From Mastigias papua (Eukaryota > Cnidaria > Scyphozoa > Rhizostomeae > Mastigiidae): DNA of 64,000 nt. Shown here in pieces: positions 26,272 through 48,894 of this stretch. The notes beneath the pieces are model-generated. The model saw only the letters and a program-made list of their open reading frames with translations, did no database searches and was not told where the DNA came from. The stretch's first letter is position 1. Every line of letters starts with the position of its first letter. The stretch covers positions 6,750,341 through 6,814,340 of the forward strand of contig OZ025279.1 of assembly GCA_964019165.1 (NCBI GenBank). Reading direction: 5' to 3'. The translations under genes and the position numbers were made by a program.

Positions 26272-26279
26272 ACATTTAT

Positions 26280-26825
26280 TTTTCTAAATGATCTCTCCAT
26301 GCCATAAGGATTTAATTAACAAAATCTTCTTCTAGTAGTTAAGGGCGTCGGCTACCATAATTTTGGGTGTAGCCTGATTTGCAAGTGTATACTTTGAAAT
26401 GGTACCTATATATTTCTGCCATTATGCAAACGGAAAGTAAGTGTCTGTTACTGGCAGTATGCAACACAAAATCATACATCCTATGCTTCACGTAACTTCT
26501 CATTCTTGACAATATGCTATCGTCACAGTTGGATATCGCACGAATGCAAACAAAGAGATCCTCGAGTTTGACATTCTGTTTTTGTTGCAGATTAACTTTA
26601 AACCATCTCTAGTTGCTTGGAGATGAAAATCTATGGTGAATCGATAGAAGATAACAATTTCCGCCACAAAAGAGGTGGATCCATCAGCAATTGTGGAGCA
26701 GCTATCTCCACTTACGGTTGCAAATAATTGAAACCAATATTCGTTGGGAATTGGAGAAGGCTATCCTTTAGGGCCCGTGTGCACGATGAATGCGCTACAA
26801 ACTGACTACGGTATCGCGAACACGC
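26280..26825. other. Non-coding stretch
   Basis: No gene or repeat recognised. Confidence 0.4.
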
Positions 26826-26830
26826 CTGAA

Positions 26831-26921
26831 TCTACGATAGTACCATATATACACCTATACATTAATATAAATATATATATGTATATTGATGTATAGGTGT
26901 ATATATAGTACTATCGTAGAC
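26831..26921. repeat. Inverted repeat beside a (TA)n tract
   Basis: The stretch near 26831-26869 (CTACGATAGTACCATATATA, then ACACCTATACAT) is reverse-repeated at about 26882-26921 (ATGTATAGGTGTATATATAG, then TACTATCGTAG). The arms are about 38 bases around an AT-rich loop. It directly precedes the (TA)n array. It may be a foldback remnant; it shares no sequence with the PLE termini that I can see. Confidence 0.75.
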
Positions 26922-26929
26922 CGTAGTCG

Positions 26930-27077
<148 letters not shown>

Positions 27078-28164
27078 TTATATCCAGACTGTGTGTGACT
27101 ACACGTTTTCTTGTAAGGAACCGGTTTAAAAGTTGCATGTAGAAGACCAGAAGATCTAAGGAACTTGTACTACTAACGTTAAATTTTCTATAAAATGTGT
27201 TAATTCCAACTATCCTGTATTACTGCAAGCAACGGAGAATAAGAAAGGAAATTCACACTTTTTGTATGTATATTTGTAACGAGTGGTTCATAGCAAGGCT
27301 TTTGTTGAAACTTGCAGTGTCCATAGTGCCCTGTCTCAACACTGAACACTTGCAATTTCTTCAGAGCTAAAAGTACCGTTAAATTTAAGGAATTGTTAAG
27401 GAATTTTTAGTGCAAGACTTTGGCCAAGAGAGGCCCTATATAAGAAACTTAGAGAACTAACCTCTGTGCCAGCTTATACTCTTATATATATGATATTTGA
27501 AAATTTCCCTTTTGAGATGGGGGAGGGTCAGATGGGTAGAAGTGCGTACGCAAGAAGGGGGTTCTTAGTAAGTGTACGTGTGAGTAGGAGGGGGGAGGGT
27601 CTCAGATTTTCGCCATTTTGGGGCGTACGTACTGACTGAATAGCCTTAGGGCAATGCCTGCACCCTCCCACTGCCTTAAAGGATCAATGGAGTTCAACGA
27701 GTATGTAGAATCAGCGAGTACTTAGAGAGATTATCTATGATCTCTGCAATGTGCTGAGATGCGATTCTTCAGCTTGATCTGACAGAAATGTTTTTAAATG
27801 GTTTTTAAAGGAAAATCAAGAGCTGCGTAATAGTCTAATTGGTATTTTATTGAGGAATATAAGTCTTAATTTTCATAGGTATAAACTAAATACAACTGAA
27901 GCACACCTGAGTGTATACATACCTCATTGTTGTGGTTGTGGAACTATATAGCATATATCATACTTTGTAAAGAGGAGATCTCTCTAAGCAGATGTATGAT
28001 GCTATAATATTAGCAGATGATTCTCTAGAACTGCGCGCAGGAATTTTAGAACTGAACATTTTGTTCAGAACTGCACGTTTCGAAAGGCCTTTTCTGGAAT
28101 AGAAACCTTGAATAGTAAATGAGTTTGGTATATCAACACAGTCCAATCGTATCATATTTGCAGC
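27078..28164. other. Non-coding; partial MITE end and G-rich repeat
   Basis: At 27098-27125 an end-like sequence TACACGTTTTCTTGTAAGGA resembles family A ends, but I could not find the partner end with confidence. At about 27510-27650 a G-rich stretch with GGGGGAGGGT and GGCGTACGTACTGACTGAAT resembles one at 41.35-41.46 kb. No gene. Confidence 0.4.
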
Positions 28165-28166
28165 AC

Positions 28167-28546
28167 TCGTTTTATCTTTTGAAAGATGCCTAGCTCAAGA
28201 CCTAGTAGTAAAAGTTTCTTAATTTTTGGCCACATTTTAGTTCGAAAGTGTCTTAAAAGTTTCTTAAGTCAATGGAAAAATTCTAGCGATAACAAAAGCA
28301 AACGGAAAACATTGTCTTTTGTATTTCCCATAATGCATAGCACATAAAAACATACTGTAGTGGAAACTTGTGTTAAATCCTTGAAGGAAAAAAGGGGATT
28401 TCCGAAATTGTGAAAAATGGCACAGAAAGTTCTATAGTTTCTTAACTATTTTCCTTTAGTTCTAAAAGTTTCTTGAATTTTAGGCTGTCTAGTACTAGGT
28501 ATCTTATGAACCAGTATCTTTTAAAAAAAAACACGTATATCCCTGA
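28167..28546. mobile_element. MITE related to family A
   Basis: The left end (CGTTTTATCTTTTGAAAG, then ATGCCTAG) and the right end, reverse-complemented (CGTGTTTTTTTTTAAAAG, then ATACCTAGTACTAG), form imperfect inverted ends. Just inside both lies AAAGTTTCTTAA/TTCAAGAAACTTTT. The interior repeats TTTCTTAA words as in family A. No coding capacity. Confidence 0.5.
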
Positions 28547-29330
28547 GAGTATCCCTATGGTGTCTTCATAGGAGATCGTTTGAAATGTTTTTTGATAAAG
28601 CTGAACTCTTCTTGATAACGATTTAGGTCCTTTTAATGAAAAAATAATTTTCTCATCGTTATATGGCCACCAGAATGATTTCTAGGGCACATTTCCATTT
28701 CACCGTTTTCAAATGTCTCCATTTCCATATCACTCCGTTTTAGGGCGTTTTCAGTGTTTCCTTTAGAAAATGGAGCGTTTTCAGATAGTCTGCTTTTTCA
28801 AACCACTCCACTTTGATCATGGTTTTCAAATGTCTCTGTTTGTTATCGTTCTTAAATAGAAACACCAACTCAAAAATGAAGACATTCAACTTAGTACGAA
28901 AGTGGAGTAATGGAAATGTAGCTTAAGATATTGTATTAGTGGCGGAGCCACGGGGGTGAAGTAGGGGTACATACCCCCACTTGTATGAAAATATATGTCA
29001 AGTTAGACTCATTTAAAACTGTCATAAACACTCTAGAAGTTTCTTACATGCATATCAGTGATTTCGTCAGCCAATTTCTATTTAGCATGAGCGTATCTTT
29101 ATATTTGACGAGTGTGTTTCCCTATAATATAGAGGGAGCGGTTCTCCACTTCACGCTTTGTTGATACTCATGCCCCCAATCCCCTTTATTATGTTTTTCT
29201 TCTATCATTTGTAAACTTTTGGTAGTGTCGATATATCACGTTTGAAAAATTATCAATGCAGTGGATATAATTCTCAAAAAGGATTTTTCATTCATTATAC
29301 AGTATTGCTATATTGGTCTTTCTTTCTTAG
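28547..29330. other. Non-coding 5' flank of the GPCR gene
   Basis: No gene. A patch at 28943-28980 (TAGTGGCGGAGCCACGGGGG) looks like the end of a hAT-type repeat, but I could not place a partner end. A promoter or 5' untranslated exon for the GPCR may lie here; nothing in the sequence fixes it. Confidence 0.4.
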
Positions 29331-29358
29331 GCATCTAATGAGATGTACCATGAGGTAG
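29315..29358 (+). promoter_or_regulatory. Likely 5'UTR splice acceptor and upstream ORF
   Basis: A strong polypyrimidine tract ending TTGGTCTTTCTTTCTTAG puts a splice acceptor at about 29330, 48 bases before the GPCR start. An upstream reading frame of six codons (ATG at 29338, TAG at 29356-29358) then precedes the main ATG. This suggests that the leader is spliced and that the short upstream frame could lower translation. This is inference from sequence only. Confidence 0.45.
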
Positions 29359-29377
29359 TCTCAAAGTTGGCATTGAT

Positions 29378-31093
29378 ATGAGAATGCGAAGCATAATGTA
29401 TTTGGTGTTCGTCCTGGGGACGTTCACCTTAGCCAATGGCGTCAATGTTGGTTCCATACAATTCGTGGGAAATATCTCTGGCAATGGCACTGCTAGTAAT
29501 AACACTAATAACACTAACCCAGACAATTCAACAAATAGCCCACAGACCCAACCGTTGGATGCTTTTCATTATTTACAGGTAACAATCTGCATTTTTATAA
29601 TGTTGACTGGTTTTGGTGGAAACCTTTTGGTGATATTGATATTTTCCACGCGGTGGAGCGTTTTAAAAACATGTGAGATTTTTATGATTAGCCTCGCTGT
29701 GGCGGATATCATCGGTACGTTCACGATTCCTCTCGACAGGCTACGGGAGCTTCTTCAGCTACACGATGAAGGTAGTGGAGATTTTATTGGCTGCCAGATT
29801 TCCACGTGGCTCGCGTCTACATGCATATCAGTATCATCGCTCACTCTTGTTGCCATAGCGATCGATCGGTTCGTCATTGTTGCCTGGCCCTTAAAGCTGC
29901 GTCACGGTCCCAAATTTGTCATATTCTTTGCCATATTTATAACTTGGCTTATTGGTGGGGCATATGCGGCACCGTACTTCGTATATCTTGAGCAAAAGCA
30001 CAATCCCGTGTTTGGCTATCATTGTCAAGTAATGCTGGAGCAGAAGGAGCATAAGAAATACATAAGCGCTATTTTTATCCTTCAGCTTTTGATTCCGCTA
30101 TTAGTAATGATTTTTCTTTACAGTTTTATCGTTTTCAAGCTAAGATCGGGCTCTGTTTCCGCACGACGACTCAGCGAAACAGATAACGTCGTTCGCATTC
30201 GTACATTACGGCAAAGAAAAGCTACGAAGTTGTTCGTTGTGGTTGTTGTCGTCTTTACAGTACTAGTGTTGCCTTATAACATATTAATGTTGCTATTATC
30301 CTATGGCCATTTACCGTATAGTCCAGAAAACCGAAGAATTTACAATTGTTTTGTTTTGATGCAAGCAGCGAATTCATGCGTCAATCCTATGATTTATTCC
30401 CGACTGCATAAGTCATTTCGAAAGTCTACCCTGTCACTACTCTTGGGATGCTGTATTCCAAAGTTCTACAGATACGAATGGGAATCAAAGTTCGTCAGCC
30501 GCTCTTCGATTCGCAGACGCTGGCGAGGCACTAACCAATCAAACACGCGTAATACAATAGCAAGTATAAGAAAGTCGGCATCTCCTGTTCCGGAAGAACT
30601 GGCAACCCAGTGTGTGTCTACAAGTACCCCACCGCGTACTCTAAGTGCCGTTTCTTCGAGAAGCTCTCGACTCTCATCCGCTGGTAGCGATGATGTTTTT
30701 CTAAGAAAGTCATCGTTGAAAGCAGCTTCACGGAACGAGGACAATTCCAAGCTAAAGAAGATCCCAGAAGTGAACTCTTCCGTGTATGCGGAAGACCCTT
30801 CGATCTCTATGGGTGGTAGTACAACACCAGATCCTAAGCCGGGCAAATACATCCATTTCGTGAACTGCCCCTTGCAAGACAGTGATAATGAGATTGATGT
30901 TGGAGTGGAGGCAGCGGATTCATCAGATATTCAGCTTCACTGCGTACAAAGATCTGAGCACGCTGGAGAGAGTTCAAGTGAAGGGAGTTCCGATCATAAG
31001 ATTACTAACATATTTACCAACAACGGATACACCAGTTTAAATGGAACTCCATGTAACACTAGCAATGCACATGTAAATGATACCGAGGTATGA
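29378..31093 (+). CDS. Class A (rhodopsin-like) G protein-coupled receptor
   Basis: A 571-residue seven-helix receptor in one exon, expected at the plasma membrane and coupling an extracellular ligand to G proteins. Residues 1-20 look like a signal peptide, followed by an Asn/Thr-rich ectodomain with several N-glycosylation sites. Helices lie at about 66-89, 99-119, 137-160, 180-200, 228-253, 283-307 and 321-341. Class A landmarks are present: GGN in helix 1 (N82), LAVAD in helix 2 (D110), C139 with C216 for the ECL2 disulphide, DRF (163-165) in place of DRY, LPY in helix 6 (P299) and NPMIY (336-340). Paired cysteines near 358 could be palmitoylated. The tail, about 220 residues and rich in Ser, could be phosphorylated for arrestin control. 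The helix 6 CWxP tryptophan is not conserved. It looks peptide-receptor-like; the ligand cannot be told. Start: first in-frame Met (29378); Met at 29384 or 29396 is possible. Confidence 0.93.
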   Translation: MRMRSIMYLVFVLGTFTLANGVNVGSIQFVGNISGNGTASNNTNNTNPDNSTNSPQTQPLDAFHYLQVTICIFIMLTGFGGNLLVILIFSTRWSVLKTCEIFMISLAVADIIGTFTIPLDRLRELLQLHDEGSGDFIGCQISTWLASTCISVSSLTLVAIAIDRFVIVAWPLKLRHGPKFVIFFAIFITWLIGGAYAAPYFVYLEQKHNPVFGYHCQVMLEQKEHKKYISAIFILQLLIPLLVMIFLYSFIVFKLRSGSVSARRLSETDNVVRIRTLRQRKATKLFVVVVVVFTVLVLPYNILMLLLSYGHLPYSPENRRIYNCFVLMQAANSCVNPMIYSRLHKSFRKSTLSLLLGCCIPKFYRYEWESKFVSRSSIRRRWRGTNQSNTRNTIASIRKSASPVPEELATQCVSTSTPPRTLSAVSSRSSRLSSAGSDDVFLRKSSLKAASRNEDNSKLKKIPEVNSSVYAEDPSISMGGSTTPDPKPGKYIHFVNCPLQDSDNEIDVGVEAADSSDIQLHCVQRSEHAGESSSEGSSDHKITNIFTNNGYTSLNGTPCNTSNAHVNDTEV

Positions 31094-32353
31094 GCGATAA
31101 TTTGTCAATTTGATCAGCGTTACATCAACTCATGTGACGGTAGCATTCATTGCACATCTGATATTATTACAGTTTAATCTTCCTGCTCTTCTTTTATGTA
31201 GCAGGAAATAGGAGATAACCTTTCTTGTAGATTTTGAATTGTTAAGTAGCTGCACATAGGTAGGAGTGGAACAAAATATGCCTTATCGGAAAATTGACTC
31301 TATGCTTCTACAGTCTTTCCTGGATAGCACTTTTCCCACCAATTGGAATTGCTTCGCGTCCTTAGTCACCGTTAAACGTGCTTGATCTTACCAAGTAAGT
31401 TTAAGTCCAATGCAAGAATCGAACTGCAAGTTTGGAAAGAGCAAAAGAAAGCTGTTACTACGAGGAACTATCTGTTTAGTCTCAGAAATTCTTGGTCTTC
31501 ATTCGTCTGCAAAAAGCCACTTTCTGGGATGGGTAGACAAAATTGTTCTGGTAGCAAATTAGGTTGTAAGAACAAGTACTTATTGGAATTCAAAGAACAT
31601 CTGAAGAGAGTTAGCTAATAGATTTTCAATTTCAAGGAAGCTCTTTCCTTCAAGACTATGATAGTTGTATTTAATGGTTATAATTGAAATTAGTATCGTG
31701 TTTTGTTAACTTCGCTAGCTTGAGCTTGCATAAATTGTGTATGCCAGAAATCACTGTCAGGGCTTCGCGTACTTTATGCTTTTTTTCTTCACTTGGTTGT
31801 ATAACGAAATAACTCTAATAGTGTTTCGAAAGTCCAAGACAGCTTTCGTAAACGAGGCTACATATGGTCTTGTACTCAAACCTCAAACAAAGAAACCTAT
31901 ATTACTACAAAACGTGTGGTTAGAATTAGAAAGACAACACGGCCATTTTACTCCTCGCTTGCGCCAAGATATCATACATTTCATTTCTAAGCACGCCACA
32001 GTCTTGACATGGAAGCACAATAGAGATGGTGCTGTAAATCCAGCCGAATGTTGAAGACTATTTCGACAGTTTGCATCACGATGTAGCAGAGATATCTAGT
32101 TATGGATAATAAGCAGACCATATATGCTCCTTGATTATGATACTTAGTTAAAACTGTGTTGTTTAACTCATTACAACTTGTTTCTTTGGAGGATTTTTTA
32201 ATTCAACGCAATCGCGGCATCCATGTTCCACACTGGCCAGTACTCTTTGACATAGGCTGGTAAATCTGAAGTCACAGCACTAGTCACTTGTGTGGAAGAT
32301 CGGTAGTCTGTGGCACACCTACCTTGATACCTCAACCCTCATTGCTATGCACA
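31094..32353. other. Non-coding 3' flank; weak ORF at 31737-32054
   Basis: After the GPCR stop there is no clear gene. An open frame at 31737-32054 has an orderly-looking C-terminal half (VWLELERQHGHFTPRLRQ, then a His/Trp-rich end) that I do not recognise. It could be a transposon or exon fragment, with low support. Confidence 0.35.
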
Positions 32354-32355
32354 TA

Positions 32356-32839
32356 CCGTAAATGACCGAATAACTGCGCGGGCGCTTATTTACAGTTTTT
32401 GTACAGACCCGAGGCGCTTATTCGGATAGGTGCGCTTATCAACTTCCTCTCGATAGAGATAACAGAGCTTGTCAATAATTCATGTTTTTTCTTAACGTTA
32501 GACTAAATCAAAAACAAAACACTATACAATTACAACATTAGGTTCATCTTCTTCAGTATTATGAATTATAAACATTCTCATTTTGACTTGAGCTTTGATG
32601 ATTTCAAAGTGTCAAGCTAATATTCTTCAATACTTTTTATAATCAATCGTAAAGTTACATGGTCACTGGAAAATAGCTTAGTAGATTATGCTAGACGCGA
32701 TTAAGTACCCTGACGGGATTATGATGCGTTCAAATTAGAACTCCTTCCCTCTTATGCGGTGCTTATTCAACAGGGACGCTTATTGCTACATTCTGCTCTT
32801 ACTCCGGGGCGCTTATTCGTGCAGGGCCATCGTTTTCGG
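32356..32839. mobile_element. TA-flanked MITE starting CCGTAAATGACCG
   Basis: A 484-base element between TA at 32354-32355 and 32840-32841. The left end reads CCGTAAATGACCGAATAA; the right end, reverse-complemented, reads CCGAAAACGATGGCCCTGCA, then CGAATAAGCGCC. The word GCGCTTATTCG recurs at both ends. This resembles the widespread TA-target MITEs whose ends read CCGTATTT...CGAATAAGCGCC. No coding capacity. Confidence 0.65.
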
Positions 32840-32841
32840 TA

Positions 32842-33362
32842 GTAGTGCTTGCTCAAGAATCAATTTCTCTGGTGTCGTTTGGAAATGGTGAGAAATTGGG
32901 TGCAGCTTAAAGAGAGAAAGTAATGAAGATGTCGCCTTCTCCCATATGCAACACCTAGGAGGGACTGTGTATAGACCACCCTAAACCTTTTTATCACTTT
33001 TCACGGATAAATAGTACATTTGCGCTTGTAACTAGGGGTGCAATGGGTGGTAACTTTTTTGGGGCTTAAGGCAAAAAATTCCGAAAATTTTCTGTTAAGT
33101 GCCAAAAGTTCGAAAATTTTCCAACAACGCTAATAGTGGAACAAAACATTCCGACATAGCAAAAGGCTCAAATTTCTGATTGATTCTTGCTTGGGGGTAT
33201 AGCCCATTGCCCCCTAGCCACTATGTCACTGGCGGCAACTTACTATTTCTTATGTATACACGGTAGCCCCGTCCGTCAGTATGACTGATTTTCAGGGGGC
33301 CGTGCTAAATAGAACTTACCAATACTTATCCTAAGAGAAAAATAATTGCATTAATACATAAC
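32842..33362. other. Non-coding; possible hAT-like remnant at 33036-33240
   Basis: Between 33036 (AGGGGTGCAATGGGTGG) and 33235 (CCCATTGCCCCCTAGCCA) two inverted patches surround about 150 bases. It could be a decayed hAT-type repeat, but no clean ends or target duplication were found. Confidence 0.35.
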
Positions 33363-33365
33363 GTG

Positions 33366-33612
33366 TGTGGGGTGAGTGGCCAAGCGGTTCAGTTGGCTTC
33401 CGTTAGCTAGCTGACGTTAAGCTTGGCTATGCTAGGCCAGCAACTGGATGGAGGACTATCCAGATAAACGACTAAAGCAACTCACTCCGCCGTTTATCGG
33501 AAGGGACGTTAAACTAGGCGTCCCATGCCTGGATGCGGCATGCACAGGAGGCCTAAATTAGCTGAAAACGCTAGATATAACAGCCTACTCAAAATAAAAT
33601 AAAATAAAGTAA
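33366..33612 (+). mobile_element. tRNA-derived SINE with A-rich tail
   Basis: The head GGTGAGTGGCCAAGCGGTTC contains an A-box match (TGGCCAAGCGGT). A body of about 170 bases follows, ending in (AAAAT)n at about 33590-33612, the tail type made by LINE-driven insertion. The B box is degenerate, and no tRNA fold is intact. Confidence 0.6.
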
Positions 33613-34802
33613 AGAAACGTTATTAAAGGCTTACTGTCTATCATCCTTGATAGATATTCTGTAAAGAGAGGATCTATACGTTCCCCTAACTGCCCAATAA
33701 AGCTGCTCTTGGTTTAGAATTTAAATGAGCGCCATGACGTTTGATTGTGCATCATAGGGGAGTGATCGTTAAGCAGCTGCAACAGTTAAACGCATGAAAG
33801 AGTACACGTTGACAAAGTGCAGACTTATTTACAATCAATCACAAAATTCACATGTGATAAATCTAATCAGTAAATAACGGGATATTTCTGTGAATATCAA
33901 AAATATTATCTGGATTTTCTATTGATTTCCATTTATTTCTCTCGGTATGAACAATGTATTTATCTCTTAATCATACATATATTATCTCAACAATTTAGTA
34001 AATTGAAATTATCTGAAATAGTACCACAAAATTGATATATTTACTACCCCAAAAATTCAGAAAAGACATAGAGTACACATGATACAGTATATAACGGAGA
34101 TTGAACGACACTAAGAAATGCTAAGACAGGGATACAATCTTATCAACAAAACCTGTAGCAATAAGCAAGGGTGGCTCTTGATAAGGCGTCAGGAGTGTGC
34201 ATCGGTATGAGCGAATCTTTCGTTTCAAGCGGTAATAAAAGCTAAGATGCTAGCCCATGAAGTTTGATCGGCCTTTTTAATAACACAAAATTTCTTGTCG
34301 GAAATAGAACTTCTTTGAGCAAGTCAGCTAACAGAAATTATCTCAGGGTAAATAACCTCTAGAGCCATCTTTGCAACTACCCGGAGTAACCAGGAGGTAA
34401 ACCAAGTTAATACATGCACAGGAACCAGGTTGACAGGAACTGAGAAACAATTTATCCATAGACAACCCGTATATGTAATCAATCAAGCTCTTTTCACTTA
34501 AAACAGAGGTCTGGATGTTAATTGTAAAACAAAGGGATTGTTTCAGCTGTATCAGTGCTATTGAAAGAGAGAAAAATCTATCTGTATAACACATGATAAA
34601 AATCCTATAAACTGCATGTCAAAGGTATGCAATTGATCCTACTTCTGCAGCAATGGCCTTTCTTTTTTAATGAACAGATAAAATAAAGCACACATTAATA
34701 AGCCTCCCTACTGAAGACGGCGCCTAAAGAAAGTTCTTCGTGAGTAATTTCTGCAGGCTGCTGCTATCTGCTGAAGGTGCCCGGCTCTAACTCCAGAACT
34801 GA
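33613..34802. other. Non-coding; Dab 3' untranslated side
   Basis: No coding frame. On the minus strand this follows the Dab stop codon and should hold its 3' UTR. A variant poly(A) signal (ATTAAA on the minus strand, near 34666) and TTTATT words near 33931 are candidates only. Confidence 0.4.
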
Positions 34803-47337
<12,535 letters not shown>

Positions 47338-47660
47338 CTTATGTGTTTGCGAGTCGAAAGCAATGCCTTACTAGTTTGATGCAAAAGTCATGAAACAGCA
47401 ATGTACACGCAGCAGAGCTGAAGAGGCGGAACTGCTTCCGCAATTTTCATGAACTTCCGATTTCCAACAGTCAATCACGTGAGGTGCTTTTGCTCAATTG
47501 CTCACGCATGGTTTCATTCCCAGCATCCCTCTGGGAATAAGCGCTTCGCCTAAAAGTAATAATAATAATAATAATAAAATAATAATACAATACATCAGGA
47601 TCTTTTAGGGAATTTTAACTGGTAGGGATTTGATGCAGAGGGGCAGTACAACCAGGGAGA
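47338..47660. other. Dab 5' flank; (AAT)n at 47556-47590
   Basis: The region immediately upstream of the Dab start codon. In-frame stops at 47368-47373 mark it as untranslated. A short (AAT)n run lies at 47556-47590. Promoter elements cannot be named. Confidence 0.5.
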
Positions 47661-47662
47661 CC

Positions 47663-47900
47663 TTAACTTCACTATAGCACGAAAAAGGCGGGAACATTCT
47701 TTTAGCACACTGAAAGCTTTTTCCGTCCGACACTCGTTAGAGCATGAAACGTCGGATAGCGACCGAAAGGTGAACTGAAATATATAGCCAGATGCGGTTA
47801 CACGTGATATGATGAATAATGCGTCTATTTGGCCCTGTGATTCACCAATTAGCACCTATTCACCATTGGGTACTTGAAGAGTCCAAGTGAAAAAAATGAG
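47663..47900 (-). mobile_element. Penelope-like element 3' fragment with dead hammerhead
   Basis: Reverse-complemented it reads from the end of the endonuclease frame (GACTCTTCAAGTACCC) through the spacer and GTTCACCTTTCGGTCG to the terminal CGTGCTATAGTGAAGTT at 47663. The hammerhead (about 47705-47745, minus) has CTAACGA in place of CTGANGA, and CGGAAA for CGAAA, so two invariant parts are broken. The inner side is cut at about 47900. It lies about 330 bases upstream of Dab. Confidence 0.7.
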
Positions 47901-48554
47901 CTCTTTATCATAGACTTTCTTGTGGATTTCACTACCTTGCTTTTCGCAGTGCAAAACCACCAAACAGAATTCATTGACAGTAGCGAGAAACATACAGTAC
48001 AAGAGCAGTATATCGAGACAAGTTAAAATTAGTTTTGAAAACTATTCGAACCACCCAGGTACTTACTAGTGGGGAATCACGGGCCAGCAAGAGATCTGGT
48101 GGGGGATTTCTCCACTTGTCTCATGTTAGTATGCTAAAAGATCCTTGCATCATAATAAAATGATAACAAAACTTCTTATTCTTATTTACTTACAGCAGCA
48201 TAGCTGACATCTTTAACACTTTTATAAGCAAAAGAGAGAAATAATTAGTTCACAAGTAGTTAAAAACTGGAACAATAATAATGATAAATACAAATGTTTA
48301 TTCAACTATGGCACTTCGATAAATACTTCTTCTGTTTTCAACGTGCTACCTGACTAGTATCAATATAAGTGTGTGTTAAAGTAGGCGTACTAATAACTAA
48401 AGGATTAGGGGGGGGGAAGAGAGTGACTAAACAGACCTAAAGAGAGAAAAGCCTTGGAGGCTTAGAAATAATATATTTGCTTTAAAGTGCAAGATGTCCT
48501 TTTTCTTTATATCATACTGTTACAGCATGAAGCAAGCTTTTTATTTTTCATGTG
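47901..48554. other. Non-coding stretch
   Basis: Nothing recognised. Confidence 0.4.
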
Positions 48555-48555
48555 C

Positions 48556-48892
48556 ACACTTTTTTCATAAGGAACTACTCTATAAGGAACCTACATAAGA
48601 ATTAGAAAGCCGGTTCCATTCGTTTGTTGCCAAAAACTCGCATAGATTGTGTGTTATGCTTGTGTCAAGTATTTCATTAACCTGCTTTGTGGTTTTAGTC
48701 TTAAGTTATAGGCAAAATTCAGACTTTCAATGCTTTACTTTTGTCTATACCGTTGTTGTGGCATCAAATGTGCAGTGAAAATTAAGAAACTATTAACGAA
48801 CTTTTAGTACTTCAAGTTGGTCATTGGTGATCCAAAAATAAGGAACATTTGGGACTAGACCCTGAGCTAGGTTCCTTACAAAAAAAAGCGTG
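48556..48892. mobile_element. MITE, family A variant (GGAAC type)
   Basis: The left end CACACTTTTTTCATAAGGAAC and the right end, reverse-complemented CACGCTTTTTTTTGTAAGGA, form inverted ends of about 25 bases; TA follows the right end at 48893-48894. No coding capacity. The GGAACC sub-type also appears at 27.1 and 63.1 kb. Confidence 0.6.
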
Positions 48893-48894
48893 TA

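Noticed and set aside
29570..29590. Splice donor-like CAGGTAAC inside the GPCR frame
   Set aside because: The reading continues directly into helix 1 (LQVTICIFIM then GFGGN), so splicing here would destroy the receptor.
33366..33440. A functional tRNA gene
   Set aside because: Only the A box is good; there is no foldable acceptor, anticodon or T arm, and an A-rich tail marks it as a SINE.
47595..47855. Minus-strand 86-codon frame
   Set aside because: It reads through the terminal and ribozyme sequence of a PLE fragment; the recognisable endonuclease frame is different.
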